39,764 bases of DNA, taken from positions 1 through 39,764 of the forward strand of contig CALYRG010000008.1 in NCBI GenBank assembly GCA_945482615.1. Reading direction: 5' to 3'. The notes under the pieces were generated by a model, which saw nothing but the letters and a program-made list of their open reading frames with translations, did no database searches and was not told where the DNA came from. This document shows, piece by piece, positions 32,839 through 39,764 of this stretch. The position numbers and the translations under genes were made by a program. Positions within the stretch are counted from its first letter, which is position 1. Every line of letters begins with the position of its first letter. The stretch is from an uncultured Clostridia bacterium (GTDB taxonomy: Bacteria; Bacillota; Clostridia; Oscillospirales; Oscillospiraceae).

Positions 32839-33081
32839 TCAAAAGATCTCCTGCTCCACATTCCGGAACAAATCGGAGTCAAAGAACTCCGAAAGATCCA
32901 TGTCCAGCCCATCGCAGATCTTCTGAAGGGTGGACAGTGTCACCGAATTGTTCCTGCCGCTGACGATGTTGTTCAGGGTCGATTGCGTCAGTCCGCAGGT
33001 ACGGCTCAGAGCGTTGATGGTCAATCCCTTATCCCTGCACAGCTGCCGGATGCGCAGCCGCAGCGCCTCATTGGATCGCAT
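32839..33081 (-). CDS. Small XRE/Cro-type DNA-binding regulator
   Basis: An 80-residue protein that is nearly all one helix-turn-helix domain: RIRQLCRDKGLTINALSRTC (8-27) then GLTQSTLNNIVSGRNNSVTL, as in Cro/SinR-type repressors, with a short acidic C-terminus (LSEFFDSDLFRNVEQEIF). I start at ATG 33079-33081 because GGGAGGGG lies just upstream; an in-frame ATG 22 codons earlier with a weaker AGAGGA site is a possible alternative (102 residues). It is the first gene of the ymdB-yhaO-yhaN operon, 39 bases ahead of ymdB, and divergent from the aldo/keto reductase. Autoregulation and control of the divergent gene is plausible but unproven. Confidence 0.85.
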   Translation of the reverse strand: MRSNEALRLRIRQLCRDKGLTINALSRTCGLTQSTLNNIVSGRNNSVTLSTLQKICDGLDMDLSEFFDSDLFRNVEQEIF

Positions 33082-33192
33082 TTGACCCCTCCCAAACGGC
33101 ATCGATGACTGGTTCTCAAAGCCCGGCCTGATTGAACCAGTATGCCCCATTTCTGTCCTCTCAGGCAAGGACTGCCCTTTGCATTCTGCTTC

Positions 33193-33221
33193 AGTATACC
33201 ATAGCCGAAAACCCTTGTCAA
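33193..33221 (-). promoter_or_regulatory. Strong promoter for the XRE-ymdB-yhaO-yhaN operon
   Basis: On the minus strand a consensus TTGACA (33216-33221), an ideal 17-base spacer and TATACT (33193-33198) with an upstream TG extension. The leader to the XRE start is about 105 bases. Confidence 0.8.
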
Positions 33222-33275
33222 TTCGTCCGCACATTCCATCTTTCGCCTCTGCACAATTTGGCACAAAAATGGGAC

Positions 33276-33306
33276 TTGACAGCCCCCTGCCACTGCGTGG
33301 TATACT
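33276..33306 (+). promoter_or_regulatory. Promoter for the aldo/keto reductase, divergent
   Basis: TTGACA (33276-33281), a 19-base spacer (longer than ideal) and TATACT (33301-33306) with a TGG before it. The 11 bases TGGTATACTGA around the -10 (33298-33308) are identical to those around the -10 of the opposite-strand promoter (33191-33201). Confidence 0.65.
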
Positions 33307-33335
33307 GACAAGAGCAAAACATACATATTGGCCTT

Positions 33336-33377
33336 ACGCAGCAGATGAATCAATTCTGATTTTCATCCGTACTGCGT
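33336..33377 (+). other. Two-tier hairpin in the leader of the aldo/keto reductase mRNA
   Basis: ACGCAG (33336-33341) pairs with CTGCGT (33372-33377), and inside it GATGAA (33344-33349) pairs with TTCATC (33362-33367), with a further 3-bp extension above. It sits in the 5' leader about 43 bases before the ATG. I do not recognise a known riboswitch class. The rest of 33082-33419 holds the two divergent promoters and their leaders only. Confidence 0.45.
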
Positions 33378-33419
33378 TAACCCGATAAACAGGAAACAGA
33401 ATATGACGGAGGGATTTCA

Positions 33420-34508
33420 ATGAGCAGCTGTTTTGACAGCATCCACACAAAATTCGGCTTTGGCCTCATGCGCCTGCCCATGCATGGCGACTCGGTAGAC
33501 ACCGAACAGGTGAAACAGATGGTGGATGCCTTCCTCGCGGCGGGCTTTACCTACTTTGACACCGCCCACGGCTACATTGACGGCAAAAGTGAGCTGGCTG
33601 CACGGGAGTGTCTGACCTCCCGCTACCCCAGAGACACGTATCAGCTGACCAACAAGCTCTCCGGGAGCTTCTTCAAAACCGAGGCGGACATCCGTCCCCT
33701 GTTCCGGCAGCAGCTGGACGCCTGCGGTGTGGAGTACTTTGATTTCTACCTGATGCACGCCCAGAGCAGCCGGAACCTGGAGCACTTCCGCAGCTGCCGC
33801 GCCTACGAGATTGCTGCCCAGCTCAAGGCCGAAGGGAAAGTAAAGCATGTGGGCATCTCCTTCCACGACACCGCCGATGTGCTGGAAGAGATTCTCACCG
33901 AATTTCCCCAGGTGGAAGTGGTACAGCTGCAGTTTAACTATCTGGACTATGACGATCCCAAGGTACAGGCCGAAGCCTGCTACGACGTATGCCTGCGCCA
34001 CCGCAAGGAAGTGATCGTCATGGAGCCGGTCAAGGGCGGCACACTGGCCGTCCTCCCGGAGCAGGCCCAGGCCGTGCTTGCGCGGCTGGATAACCCCGGC
34101 TCCGCCGCAAGCTACGCCCTGCGTTTCGCCGCAGGATTCCCCAATATCAAAATGGTTCTGTCCGGCATGAGCACGCTGGAGCAGCTCCAGGACAACATCC
34201 GCTTTATGAAGGAAGTCAAGCCTCTGAATTTCCAGGAGCGCCGGGCCATTGAGAAGGTTGTTTCCCTGCTCCGGGTGCAGGAGCAGATTCCCTGCACCGC
34301 CTGCCGATACTGCACCGAGGTCTGCCCACAGAGCATTCCCATCCCGGAGGTGTTCTCCGCTCTGAATGAAAAGCGTCAGTCCGGCACCGCTCCTGCGGCG
34401 GGGCTGACCGCCTATACCTGTGTTTGCTGCGGCAGGTGCGAAAATGCCTGCCCACAGAAGCTCCCCATCCGGGATCTGCTGTCCACTGCCAAAAAAGAGC
34501 TTGCCTGA
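33420..34508 (+). CDS. Aldo/keto reductase with C-terminal 2x[4Fe-4S] ferredoxin domain
   Basis: The only plus-strand gene in the window. The 362-residue protein has an AKR barrel (about 9-280) with the catalytic tetrad Asp47, Tyr52, Lys79 and His113 (FDTAHGY, LTNKL, LMHAQ), and then two four-cysteine clusters: CTACRYCTEVCP and CVCCGRCENACP. This AKR-ferredoxin architecture is common in anaerobic Clostridia and is thought to couple NAD(P)H-linked carbonyl reduction or sugar oxidation with ferredoxin-level electrons; the physiological substrate is unknown. GGAGGG precedes the ATG by 7 bases. It is monocistronic, ended by a bidirectional terminator. Confidence 0.92.
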   Translation: MSSCFDSIHTKFGFGLMRLPMHGDSVDTEQVKQMVDAFLAAGFTYFDTAHGYIDGKSELAARECLTSRYPRDTYQLTNKLSGSFFKTEADIRPLFRQQLDACGVEYFDFYLMHAQSSRNLEHFRSCRAYEIAAQLKAEGKVKHVGISFHDTADVLEEILTEFPQVEVVQLQFNYLDYDDPKVQAEACYDVCLRHRKEVIVMEPVKGGTLAVLPEQAQAVLARLDNPGSAASYALRFAAGFPNIKMVLSGMSTLEQLQDNIRFMKEVKPLNFQERRAIEKVVSLLRVQEQIPCTACRYCTEVCPQSIPIPEVFSALNEKRQSGTAPAAGLTAYTCVCCGRCENACPQKLPIRDLLSTAKKELA

Positions 34509-34520
34509 TTTCATTGAAAA

Positions 34521-34547
34521 CGTGCCATTCCGTCCCGGAATGGCACG
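34521..34547. terminator. Bidirectional terminator between convergent genes
   Basis: A perfect 11-bp stem (34521-34531 with 34537-34547) with a 5-base loop. It has T-rich tails on both sides (CATTTTC on plus, TTTTC on minus). It starts 12 bases after the reductase stop and 5 bases after the stop of the opposing hydrolase gene. Confidence 0.85.
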
Positions 34548-34552
34548 CATTT

Positions 34553-35386
34553 TCATTTCCGTTTGAGCATCTGACTCAGGCGGCCCATTTGTTTCTCAAT
34601 GAATACCGGCTTTCCGAAGATCCTGTTCAGCCAGATGACGCTTAAGGGCTGCCAGTGGGCAAAGGCTTCATCGATCTGGCCGATGCTTCCGTCTGCGCTG
34701 ACCGCATCGCCCAGAGAATAGCCGTGGGGGCCGAACTGGAACACGTGCAGCTCATAGGAAAGATTCCGCTCCGAGTATGCCCTGGCAATGGGCAGAGCGC
34801 CAAAAGAGGTCAGAAGATCCTCCGACGTGGCAGCCAGAAAGACCGGCGGCGCTTCCTTCGTGATCTGAGGCACCAGATCGTACTTTGCCGCATCCGCATC
34901 GGTGACATTCTCCCGCCCTTCCAGGGTTTTCAGCATAAAGTCCACTCCGGGCATATTGGGTGCGGAGGCTGCAGGATAGCCAAGGATCATGGCGTTGGGC
35001 TTATTCTCGGCCAGCAGACCCGCAGACAGCGCCAGATGGCCGCCGGCAGAAAAGCCGCACACGGCAATTTTTTCTCTGGCGACATGCCACTGCTCCGCAT
35101 TTTCCCGTATGTAGCCGATGGCCCAGGATATCTCCTCCAGCGGGGAGAAGCCGCCCGCCGCCGGGCCCACGGAATAGCGCAGGATAAACGCGTGGAAGCC
35201 CTGGGCCGCATAGCTCAGTGCCACCGGCTCCGCCTCCCGGGGGGCCAGGTACAGATAGCCGCCGCCGGGGCAGACCAGCACGGCGGGCCGCTCCTTCTCC
35301 TGTCCCAGGGTAATCTCACAGTCCAGCAGAAATCCTTCCAGGGTGGCATCCGCATGCCCCGGAATTGTGGTATGAATCCATTCCAT
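34553..35386 (-). CDS. Alpha/beta hydrolase, carbohydrate-esterase-like
   Basis: This 277-residue alpha/beta-fold hydrolase has the oxyanion loop PGGGYLYLAPREAEP (40-54), nucleophile elbow GFSAGGHLAL (111-120; Ser113), an acid in the ATSEDLLTS segment, and the histidine in FGPHGYSLGD. This CPGGGY...GFSAGGH layout is that of acetyl-xylan esterase-like and BD-FAE-like hydrolases that remove acetyl or other acyl groups from sugars. No signal peptide is visible, so it probably acts in the cytosol on imported oligosaccharides. I start at ATG 35384-35386, after AAGGAG; a 22-codon extension upstream lacks family sequence. It lies 119 bases after the HAD gene, with no clear promoter in that gap. Confidence 0.82.
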   Translation of the reverse strand: MEWIHTTIPGHADATLEGFLLDCEITLGQEKERPAVLVCPGGGYLYLAPREAEPVALSYAAQGFHAFILRYSVGPAAGGFSPLEEISWAIGYIRENAEQWHVAREKIAVCGFSAGGHLALSAGLLAENKPNAMILGYPAASAPNMPGVDFMLKTLEGRENVTDADAAKYDLVPQITKEAPPVFLAATSEDLLTSFGALPIARAYSERNLSYELHVFQFGPHGYSLGDAVSADGSIGQIDEAFAHWQPLSVIWLNRIFGKPVFIEKQMGRLSQMLKRK

Positions 35387-35505
35387 AGAATATCCACTCC
35401 TTACCTTGCAGTTTGACAGCTGCGCATTTTCCGAATCCAAAATTCTCCACACTCAAAAATATCCACAAGCCAAAAGGATAGAACCGTTGCGCAAACGATC
35501 CACTC

Positions 35506-36357
35506 TCAGCCCCCCAGGTTGTGCAGAAATTCCTGCCGCTTCTGAGCGCCATACTGTGCGTAGTCACCGGAGCGGAGCCTGGCGAAGGCCACGTCAACGG
35601 CCTCCGTCCAGCTCTGTTTCTCGTGATTGACCAGGATGGGATAGTAGTGGACGCCGTTCTTCTGCGCCGCATCGCAGTCGCCGGGGGCATCCCCGATCAT
35701 CAGCACCTTGTCCGGCGCATAGCCGAAGGACAGCATCCGGGCAATGCAGGCCGCCTTGGAGCCAACGTCCTGGGCAAGCACGATGTCCGTATGCTCCAGC
35801 AGGCCAAACTTTCCCCACTCCTCCTCCACCGCATCCCGGTTGGCACTGGACACCATGGCCACGTCCGCAAAGGCGTGGGCGGCGGCCAGTCCCTCCTTCG
35901 CGCCGTCATAGGGAACCTTCAGCTCCTTGGGCAGCTTCCCGATGGCGGCATTGACTGCCCTGGACCAGGACAGCGCCTTCCGGAAGATCGTCTTTGCCTC
36001 CGGGTCAGCCGCCTCCAGAGCTGCTTTGGCCACACCGCCATTGGACAGCGCCGGGGCCGTGTCCACCCAGTGGCGCAGCGCGGCGATGCCGGGGATGGGC
36101 CGATACGTTTCATGGATCTCTTCCAGGGCCATGGCAAGACCCTTGAAGCGGTTGATGCCCCGGGTCATGGAAAAGAGGTTGATCTCATTCCACCGTGTCA
36201 GGATCTCCTCCCGCCATGCACCCAACTCCCATTCGTCCACCATGCAGGGGCCAAAGCAGTGAAAATGCTTGCAGTTCATGGTGTCCATGACACAGCCGTC
36301 GGAATCCACGCACACAAGGTAGTCGTGCCGCCGGACAAAGGAATCAAAAATCTGCAT
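35506..36357 (-). CDS. HAD-superfamily hydrolase
   Basis: A 283-residue HAD phosphatase-type protein. Motif I is VCVDSDGCVMDT (15-26; nucleophile Asp18, acid Asp20), motif II is in MVSSANRD, and motif IV is MIGDAPGDCDAAQ with an acidic pair. A large cap region (about 28-160) is inserted between motifs I and II. The substrate is unknown; most such enzymes remove phosphate from sugars or nucleotides. It follows the GH3 gene by 14 bases, with AGAGAGGA before its ATG, so the two are co-transcribed and may process the released sugar phosphates. Confidence 0.83.
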   Translation of the reverse strand: MQIFDSFVRRHDYLVCVDSDGCVMDTMNCKHFHCFGPCMVDEWELGAWREEILTRWNEINLFSMTRGINRFKGLAMALEEIHETYRPIPGIAALRHWVDTAPALSNGGVAKAALEAADPEAKTIFRKALSWSRAVNAAIGKLPKELKVPYDGAKEGLAAAHAFADVAMVSSANRDAVEEEWGKFGLLEHTDIVLAQDVGSKAACIARMLSFGYAPDKVLMIGDAPGDCDAAQKNGVHYYPILVNHEKQSWTEAVDVAFARLRSGDYAQYGAQKRQEFLHNLGG

Positions 36358-36371
36358 TTGAAATCCTCTCT

Positions 36372-38147
36372 TTACATGTGGGTATCGATCATGCCGCAGT
36401 AGCTGTCGATGGGGTCGGTGCCCTTGAAGGCCTCCGGGCCTGTCATCAGGGCATCCACCAGGGCATCCATGGTATCATCGTTGGCATCGTAGGTGTTGAT
36501 GTAGGTCTGCAGCATGGGGCAGTCCGCCAGCATGGTGGGCTTATTCACGGAAATCCCCACCACCGGCAGCTCGTGAACGTACCATGGGATCTCGCCGCCG
36601 CCCTTGGACATACCAAAGGCCGGGTGTCCGTTGGCCACATTGAACAGGGTAATGACCAGATCCTGTCCCGCCACAAATTCGGATATGGCATTCTTTCCCG
36701 CGAAGTAGATGTTGAGGTTGAAGGGCTTGCCTGCCTTGACATCTGCCAGGATCTTATCCAGGGGGCTGACATAGATGAAGGCATCAAAGCCTTTCTCGAT
36801 CAGCCGGTCACGGAGCTTCTCGGCAGGGCTCTTCTTTGCCCCACCGGTGCCCATGGCCATGGCTGCCAGCGCTGCCATGGGCCCGTCCGCTCCCTTGACA
36901 TTCACGATCATCACCCGCTTGGTCTTCTCCGGGCTGAGGGGCAGAACGTCCTTCTGCTTATACTTGACCAGGGTCAGCGCATCCTTGGAAATGGCAGGGG
37001 GTACGGCGGCAAACCGGGGATCGTGGAGCACAGCGTTGAGATCCTCCGCTCTGGGGCACAGGTCTTCCTTTGCCTTCTTGTTCAGGCCCATGGCCGCTTT
37101 CAGTCCCAGAATGCGCTGCAGCGCCTCGTTCATCCGCTCCCGGCTGATCACGCCTGACCGGTAGGCTTCCAGCATAGTGCTGTAATCCTCGTCGGGATCG
37201 TTGAAGAACAGGAACATATCGCAGCCGGCGTTGATGGCCAGGGGAAGCATCTGGGCGCGCTTCATCTGGTTGGTCATGCCCACCATGTGCGAGGCATCGG
37301 TGACCACCATGCCGTTGAAGCCCAGCTGATCCCGGAGAAGTCCTGTCATGATCTCCGGACACAGGGTGGCAGGGCGAAGCTCCTCCGGCGTAATATCCGG
37401 GTACAGCTCCTGCATGTATTCCGGCATCAGGATGTGGCCGCCCATAATGGCATCCAGGCCGCCGTCAATGAGTGTTTTGTACACATGGCCGTAGGTCTGC
37501 ATCCACTTATCCAAAGTAAAGTGGTTGACATTGTTGGACATGTGGGCATCCCGGTAGTCCTGGCCGTTGCCGGGGAAGTGCTTGGCGCAGGAGGCGACAC
37601 CGGCTGTTTCATGGATGCCGTCCATATAGGCCTGGGACATTTCCGCCACCAGCGCATGGTCATTTCCGTAGGCCCGGGAAAGCACCTCCTCGCACTCCCA
37701 ATTGTAGGTGATATCCGCCACCGGGGCAAAGGCCATATTGCAGCCGGTCGCCGCGATCTGAGCGCCGGAGATCCGGCCCATGGCTCTGGCGTACTCCGGC
37801 TTCCGTGTAGCACCGATTTTCACCTGGCTGGAAACGAAGGTTCCGTCCACGCAAACGCCGTTTCCTCCCTGCTCAGGGTTGCAGGCGATAAACACAGGAA
37901 TTTTGGCGTACTTCTGCAGGATTCGGTTTTGCTCCAGAACCTTCGCCCCGGGCATACCGTTATAGCGGCAGCCGCCCAGATGGTACTTTTCCATCAGCTC
38001 CTTCAGATAGCCCTCCTCCTGAGAGGCTGTGAGCTGCCAGAACAGCTGTCCTACCTTCTCCTCATCCGTCATGGAGGCAATGGTTTCCTCAACCCAGGCG
38101 ATGTCCTCGTCACACAGGCAATAGGGTTTTGCTTTCAGGTTGACCAT
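36372..38147 (-). CDS. Glycoside hydrolase family 3 enzyme, NagZ/beta-N-acetylhexosaminidase-like
   Basis: A 591-residue GH3 enzyme. The N-terminal barrel has IASMTDEEKVGQLFW (23-37), the KHFPGNGQDYRDAH block (189-202) that in NagZ-like enzymes holds the Asp-His acid/base (Asp200, His202 here), and MVVTDASHM with the nucleophile Asp284. The second domain (about 360-591) is of the alpha/beta sandwich type. It has no signal peptide, so it would be cytosolic. NagZ-type enzymes remove beta-N-acetylglucosamine from muropeptides or chitooligosaccharides. The common His of KHFPGHG is Asn194 here. First gene of the operon, with its own promoter and terminator-insulated upstream. Confidence 0.88.
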   Translation of the reverse strand: MVNLKAKPYCLCDEDIAWVEETIASMTDEEKVGQLFWQLTASQEEGYLKELMEKYHLGGCRYNGMPGAKVLEQNRILQKYAKIPVFIACNPEQGGNGVCVDGTFVSSQVKIGATRKPEYARAMGRISGAQIAATGCNMAFAPVADITYNWECEEVLSRAYGNDHALVAEMSQAYMDGIHETAGVASCAKHFPGNGQDYRDAHMSNNVNHFTLDKWMQTYGHVYKTLIDGGLDAIMGGHILMPEYMQELYPDITPEELRPATLCPEIMTGLLRDQLGFNGMVVTDASHMVGMTNQMKRAQMLPLAINAGCDMFLFFNDPDEDYSTMLEAYRSGVISRERMNEALQRILGLKAAMGLNKKAKEDLCPRAEDLNAVLHDPRFAAVPPAISKDALTLVKYKQKDVLPLSPEKTKRVMIVNVKGADGPMAALAAMAMGTGGAKKSPAEKLRDRLIEKGFDAFIYVSPLDKILADVKAGKPFNLNIYFAGKNAISEFVAGQDLVITLFNVANGHPAFGMSKGGGEIPWYVHELPVVGISVNKPTMLADCPMLQTYINTYDANDDTMDALVDALMTGPEAFKGTDPIDSYCGMIDTHM

Positions 38148-38194
38148 ATCATTTCCTTCTTTCTATATAGAATCCAAGTATACATTACAGTCTG

Positions 38195-38223
38195 ATTGTA
38201 CCAGAAGAAACCATATATTTCAA
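38195..38223 (-). promoter_or_regulatory. Promoter of the GH3-HAD-hydrolase operon
   Basis: On the minus strand TTGAAA (38218-38223), a 17-base spacer and TACAAT with TGG before it (38195-38200). The start near 38188 is about 40 bases ahead of the GH3 ATG; AAGAAGGAA serves as ribosome site. Confidence 0.72.
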
Positions 38224-38255
38224 CTTCTTTTTGTGGATAATCACAATTTTCGCAT

Positions 38256-38289
38256 AAAAAAGCTCCGGGTGCATGTTCACACCCGGAGC
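38256..38289 (-). terminator. Intrinsic terminator overlapping the stop of the Lgt-like gene
   Basis: A 10-bp GC-rich stem (38280-38289 with 38262-38271) with an 8-base loop, then a T6 run on the minus strand (38256-38261). The stop codon of the Lgt-like gene (38277-38279) lies inside the loop. Confidence 0.85.
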
Positions 38290-39263
38290 CGTTTTCCGAT
38301 ATAACGTTTTTTGCGAAGGGCAAGGAAGCGGATCAGGAGTGTTACCGCTGCGTAGCCTGCAAGACATGCGCTCATCACGCTGTATGCAAAGGCCGCCTCA
38401 CTGCCGTGTCGCTGGACATAATACTCCATGTACCCCGCCCCGGCTGTCAGCGCCAGGAGGGCAAGCCACAGCCCGCCATAGAAAGGCTTCATCCCATGGT
38501 TTTTCACCAGCCAGATGCTGTACACCACGGCGCTGAGCACAATGCTCGCTGCGCCAAGGATCTGCACAACGCTGATAAAGCCGTTGCTTCGAAGGTACAG
38601 AGAATCATAGCGTGTGCTGTCCAGCACCACCTGGGAGGCTCCGTACAGCAGCAGAAACACCAGTGTGGCATCCCCGCTGCGCTTCTTTTTGCGAAGGCTG
38701 AGAAGGCTCAGCACCAGAAGAATGGCAGATGCGAACATGGCCTGAATCAGGAAGGTGGCAAGACGATTCTCCACCACACCGGAGACAGGATTGGTCACAG
38801 GATAGGCCCAGGGCATGGGGACGGAATCTGCCAGAACGCCGCCCCGATCCGAGGTGTTATAGAAGCTTGCCAGCCGTCCCACGGCGATCCCGGCGCTGCC
38901 GCTGATGCACAGCCTGTCCAGCATCCGGGGAAGATCCCTTGTAAGCTTCAAAAGCCGCACCAGCACCGCCGCCAGAATGCACCCGGCAAAGACACCCATA
39001 AGGGCGTAGCCGCCGGGAGCGCCGGGGGTCATGGCAGCGGAGAAGCTCTCGTAGCTGTTGGTACGGCAATACCAGTGGATCAGTCTTGCCAGCACCACAG
39101 ACAGTCCCGCCGCAATGGGAACCGCCACGGCAGCCGCCATAGCCTCCCCGCCCCGCAGACACAGGCTCCAGAACAGACACGCAGCGCAGGCTGCACCCAA
39201 AACAGTGAGAATAGTGCTCCAGTAGTAGAAGCTCTCGCCGGAAATAAACGCAATGCGTTCCAT
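38277..39263 (-). CDS. Lgt-fold membrane protein, probably non-catalytic
   Basis: This 328-residue protein has about 8-9 hydrophobic helices. Segments align in order with prolipoprotein diacylglyceryl transferase (Lgt): ARLIHWY (59-65) with the ARLGYVL helix, GGYALMGVFAG (84-94) with the HGG loop, GRLASFYNTSDRG (129-141) with GR-GNFINGE, and LLLYGASQVVLDSTRYD (204-220) with the GAFRIIVEFFR helix. Yet the HGG histidine is missing, the N-x-E of the signature reads S/T/S, and the HPSQLYE block reads NRLATFL. So it looks like an Lgt relative that has lost lipid-transfer chemistry. It follows the glycosidase gene by 3 bases, with AAGGAGG inside that gene's end, and ends with a terminator. Confidence 0.6.
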   Translation of the reverse strand: MERIAFISGESFYYWSTILTVLGAACAACLFWSLCLRGGEAMAAAVAVPIAAGLSVVLARLIHWYCRTNSYESFSAAMTPGAPGGYALMGVFAGCILAAVLVRLLKLTRDLPRMLDRLCISGSAGIAVGRLASFYNTSDRGGVLADSVPMPWAYPVTNPVSGVVENRLATFLIQAMFASAILLVLSLLSLRKKKRSGDATLVFLLLYGASQVVLDSTRYDSLYLRSNGFISVVQILGAASIVLSAVVYSIWLVKNHGMKPFYGGLWLALLALTAGAGYMEYYVQRHGSEAAFAYSVMSACLAGYAAVTLLIRFLALRKKRYIGKRLRV

Positions 39264-39266
39264 GGC

Positions 39267-39764
39267 TCAGCCTCCTTCCGGCAGTGCCGTGGCGAAATAG
39301 ATAATGTCACTGATCAGCCGCTGACTGCCGTAGGCCACCCGGTTGACCGTCTCTCCCTGCACGGCAATGGTCGCCGTCTGACCGCCGTCCAGGGCATAGG
39401 CCTTGTCACAGCCGGTCATCTGCAGCTGCCGGGCAAATTGAGCAATGGTGGGCATATGATAGGCATCCTCTTCCGTACTGGCCACCGCCAGCAGATAGTG
39501 GAGCTTTCCCATCTGGCACAGGCCTGCCCGGCAGTATTCGTCATCCACCTGTCCCAGGGAATACCAGGGCGTAATATTGACCTGTCCATCTTCCACCATG
39601 ATGGGGCCAAAGGACAGGCTGAAGCGGATGCCGTTGTCATCCACATATTTCTGCGCTTCCTCCTGGGTCATCTGGGTATCCTTTCGGATAAACTGCATTT
39701 CTCCGTTTCCGTCGATGAGGCACGAATCCACAAGGGTGCTGTTCATCCGCCGGACAGTACCCTC
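39267..39764 (-). CDS. NAGPA-type phosphodiester glycosidase domain protein, N-terminus beyond window
   Basis: The frame is open to the right edge, so the true start lies outside. The visible 165 residues form the C-terminal half of a phosphodiester glycosidase (NAGPA, DUF2233) domain: SLSFGPIMVEDGQ, TPWYSLGQV, QMTGCDKAYALDGGQTATIA and RLISDIIYFATALP. Such domains hydrolyse the bond between a sugar and a phosphodiester, removing GlcNAc-1-phosphodiester type groups from glycans, and are usually extracytoplasmic in Firmicutes. It is in one operon with the Lgt-like membrane protein downstream. Catalytic detail cannot be checked because the first half is missing. Confidence 0.8.
   Translation of the reverse strand, partial: EGTVRRMNSTLVDSCLIDGNGEMQFIRKDTQMTQEEAQKYVDDNGIRFSLSFGPIMVEDGQVNITPWYSLGQVDDEYCRAGLCQMGKLHYLLAVASTEEDAYHMPTIAQFARQLQMTGCDKAYALDGGQTATIAVQGETVNRVAYGSQRLISDIIYFATALPEGG

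Noticed and set aside
1-39764. CRISPR arrays, insertion sequences, tRNA or rRNA genes
   Set aside because: No spaced direct repeats, transposase frames with terminal repeats, or tRNA/rRNA-like sequence was recognised on either strand.

Overview
The window looks like chromosomal DNA of a GC-rich Clostridia-type Firmicute, most likely a gut Oscillospirales/Oscillospiraceae relative. This is inference from gene content (KtrAB, folate-dependent TrmFO, YmdB, YhaO/YhaN), strong AGGAGG-type ribosome sites, occasional GTG/TTG starts and sigma-A-type promoters. Nearly everything is on the minus strand, so transcription runs right to left. I see no tRNA, rRNA, CRISPR array, insertion sequence or phage gene.

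Left third (about 1-17.9 kb): a single tightly packed surface-polysaccharide operon of 14 genes, read from a promoter at 17859-17887 down to 506. Its first seven genes (capD, an initiating phosphoglycosyl transferase, a 4-reductase, a CapL/WbuB-like transferase, capE, capF, capG) match the Staphylococcus aureus type 5/8 capsule route that makes UDP-D-FucNAc and UDP-L-FucNAc and builds the lipid-linked L-FucNAc/D-FucNAc disaccharide. Then come five more glycosyltransferases, a Wzy polymerase fused to a LicD phosphotransferase, and a Wzx flippase. A divergent UppP/BacA-like gene with its own promoter runs off the left edge.

Middle (17.9-28.6 kb): a nine-gene minus-strand housekeeping operon, ktrB-ktrA-trmH family-dprA-topA-trmFO-plsX-rnc-NahK-like kinase, from a promoter at 28540-28567 to a terminator at 17934-17960. 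plsX and rnc overlap, with no acpP between them. The last gene, a sugar-1-kinase, could feed GlcNAc-1-phosphate to UDP-GlcNAc, the precursor of the neighbouring polysaccharide.

Right-middle (28.6-33.1 kb): after a structured intergenic stretch, a second operon carries a small XRE regulator, ymdB, yhaO (Mre11/SbcD-like) and yhaN (Rad50/SbcC-like with a membrane hairpin where a zinc hook would be). A divergent plus-strand aldo/keto reductase with two 4Fe-4S clusters shares the promoter region.

Right end (34.5-39.8 kb): a minus-strand carbohydrate operon (GH3 hydrolase, HAD hydrolase, alpha/beta esterase-like hydrolase), and an envelope pair consisting of a phosphodiester glycosidase (NAGPA domain, cut by the right edge) and an Lgt-like membrane protein lacking the Lgt catalytic residues.

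The most notable items are the Wzy-LicD fusion that keeps an internal ribosome site and start for LicD, the compact cap5/8-like FucNAc module, the UppP-like and Lgt-like proteins with degenerate active sites, the membrane-hairpin Rad50-like protein, and the hairpin-rich intergenic block at 28615-28850.
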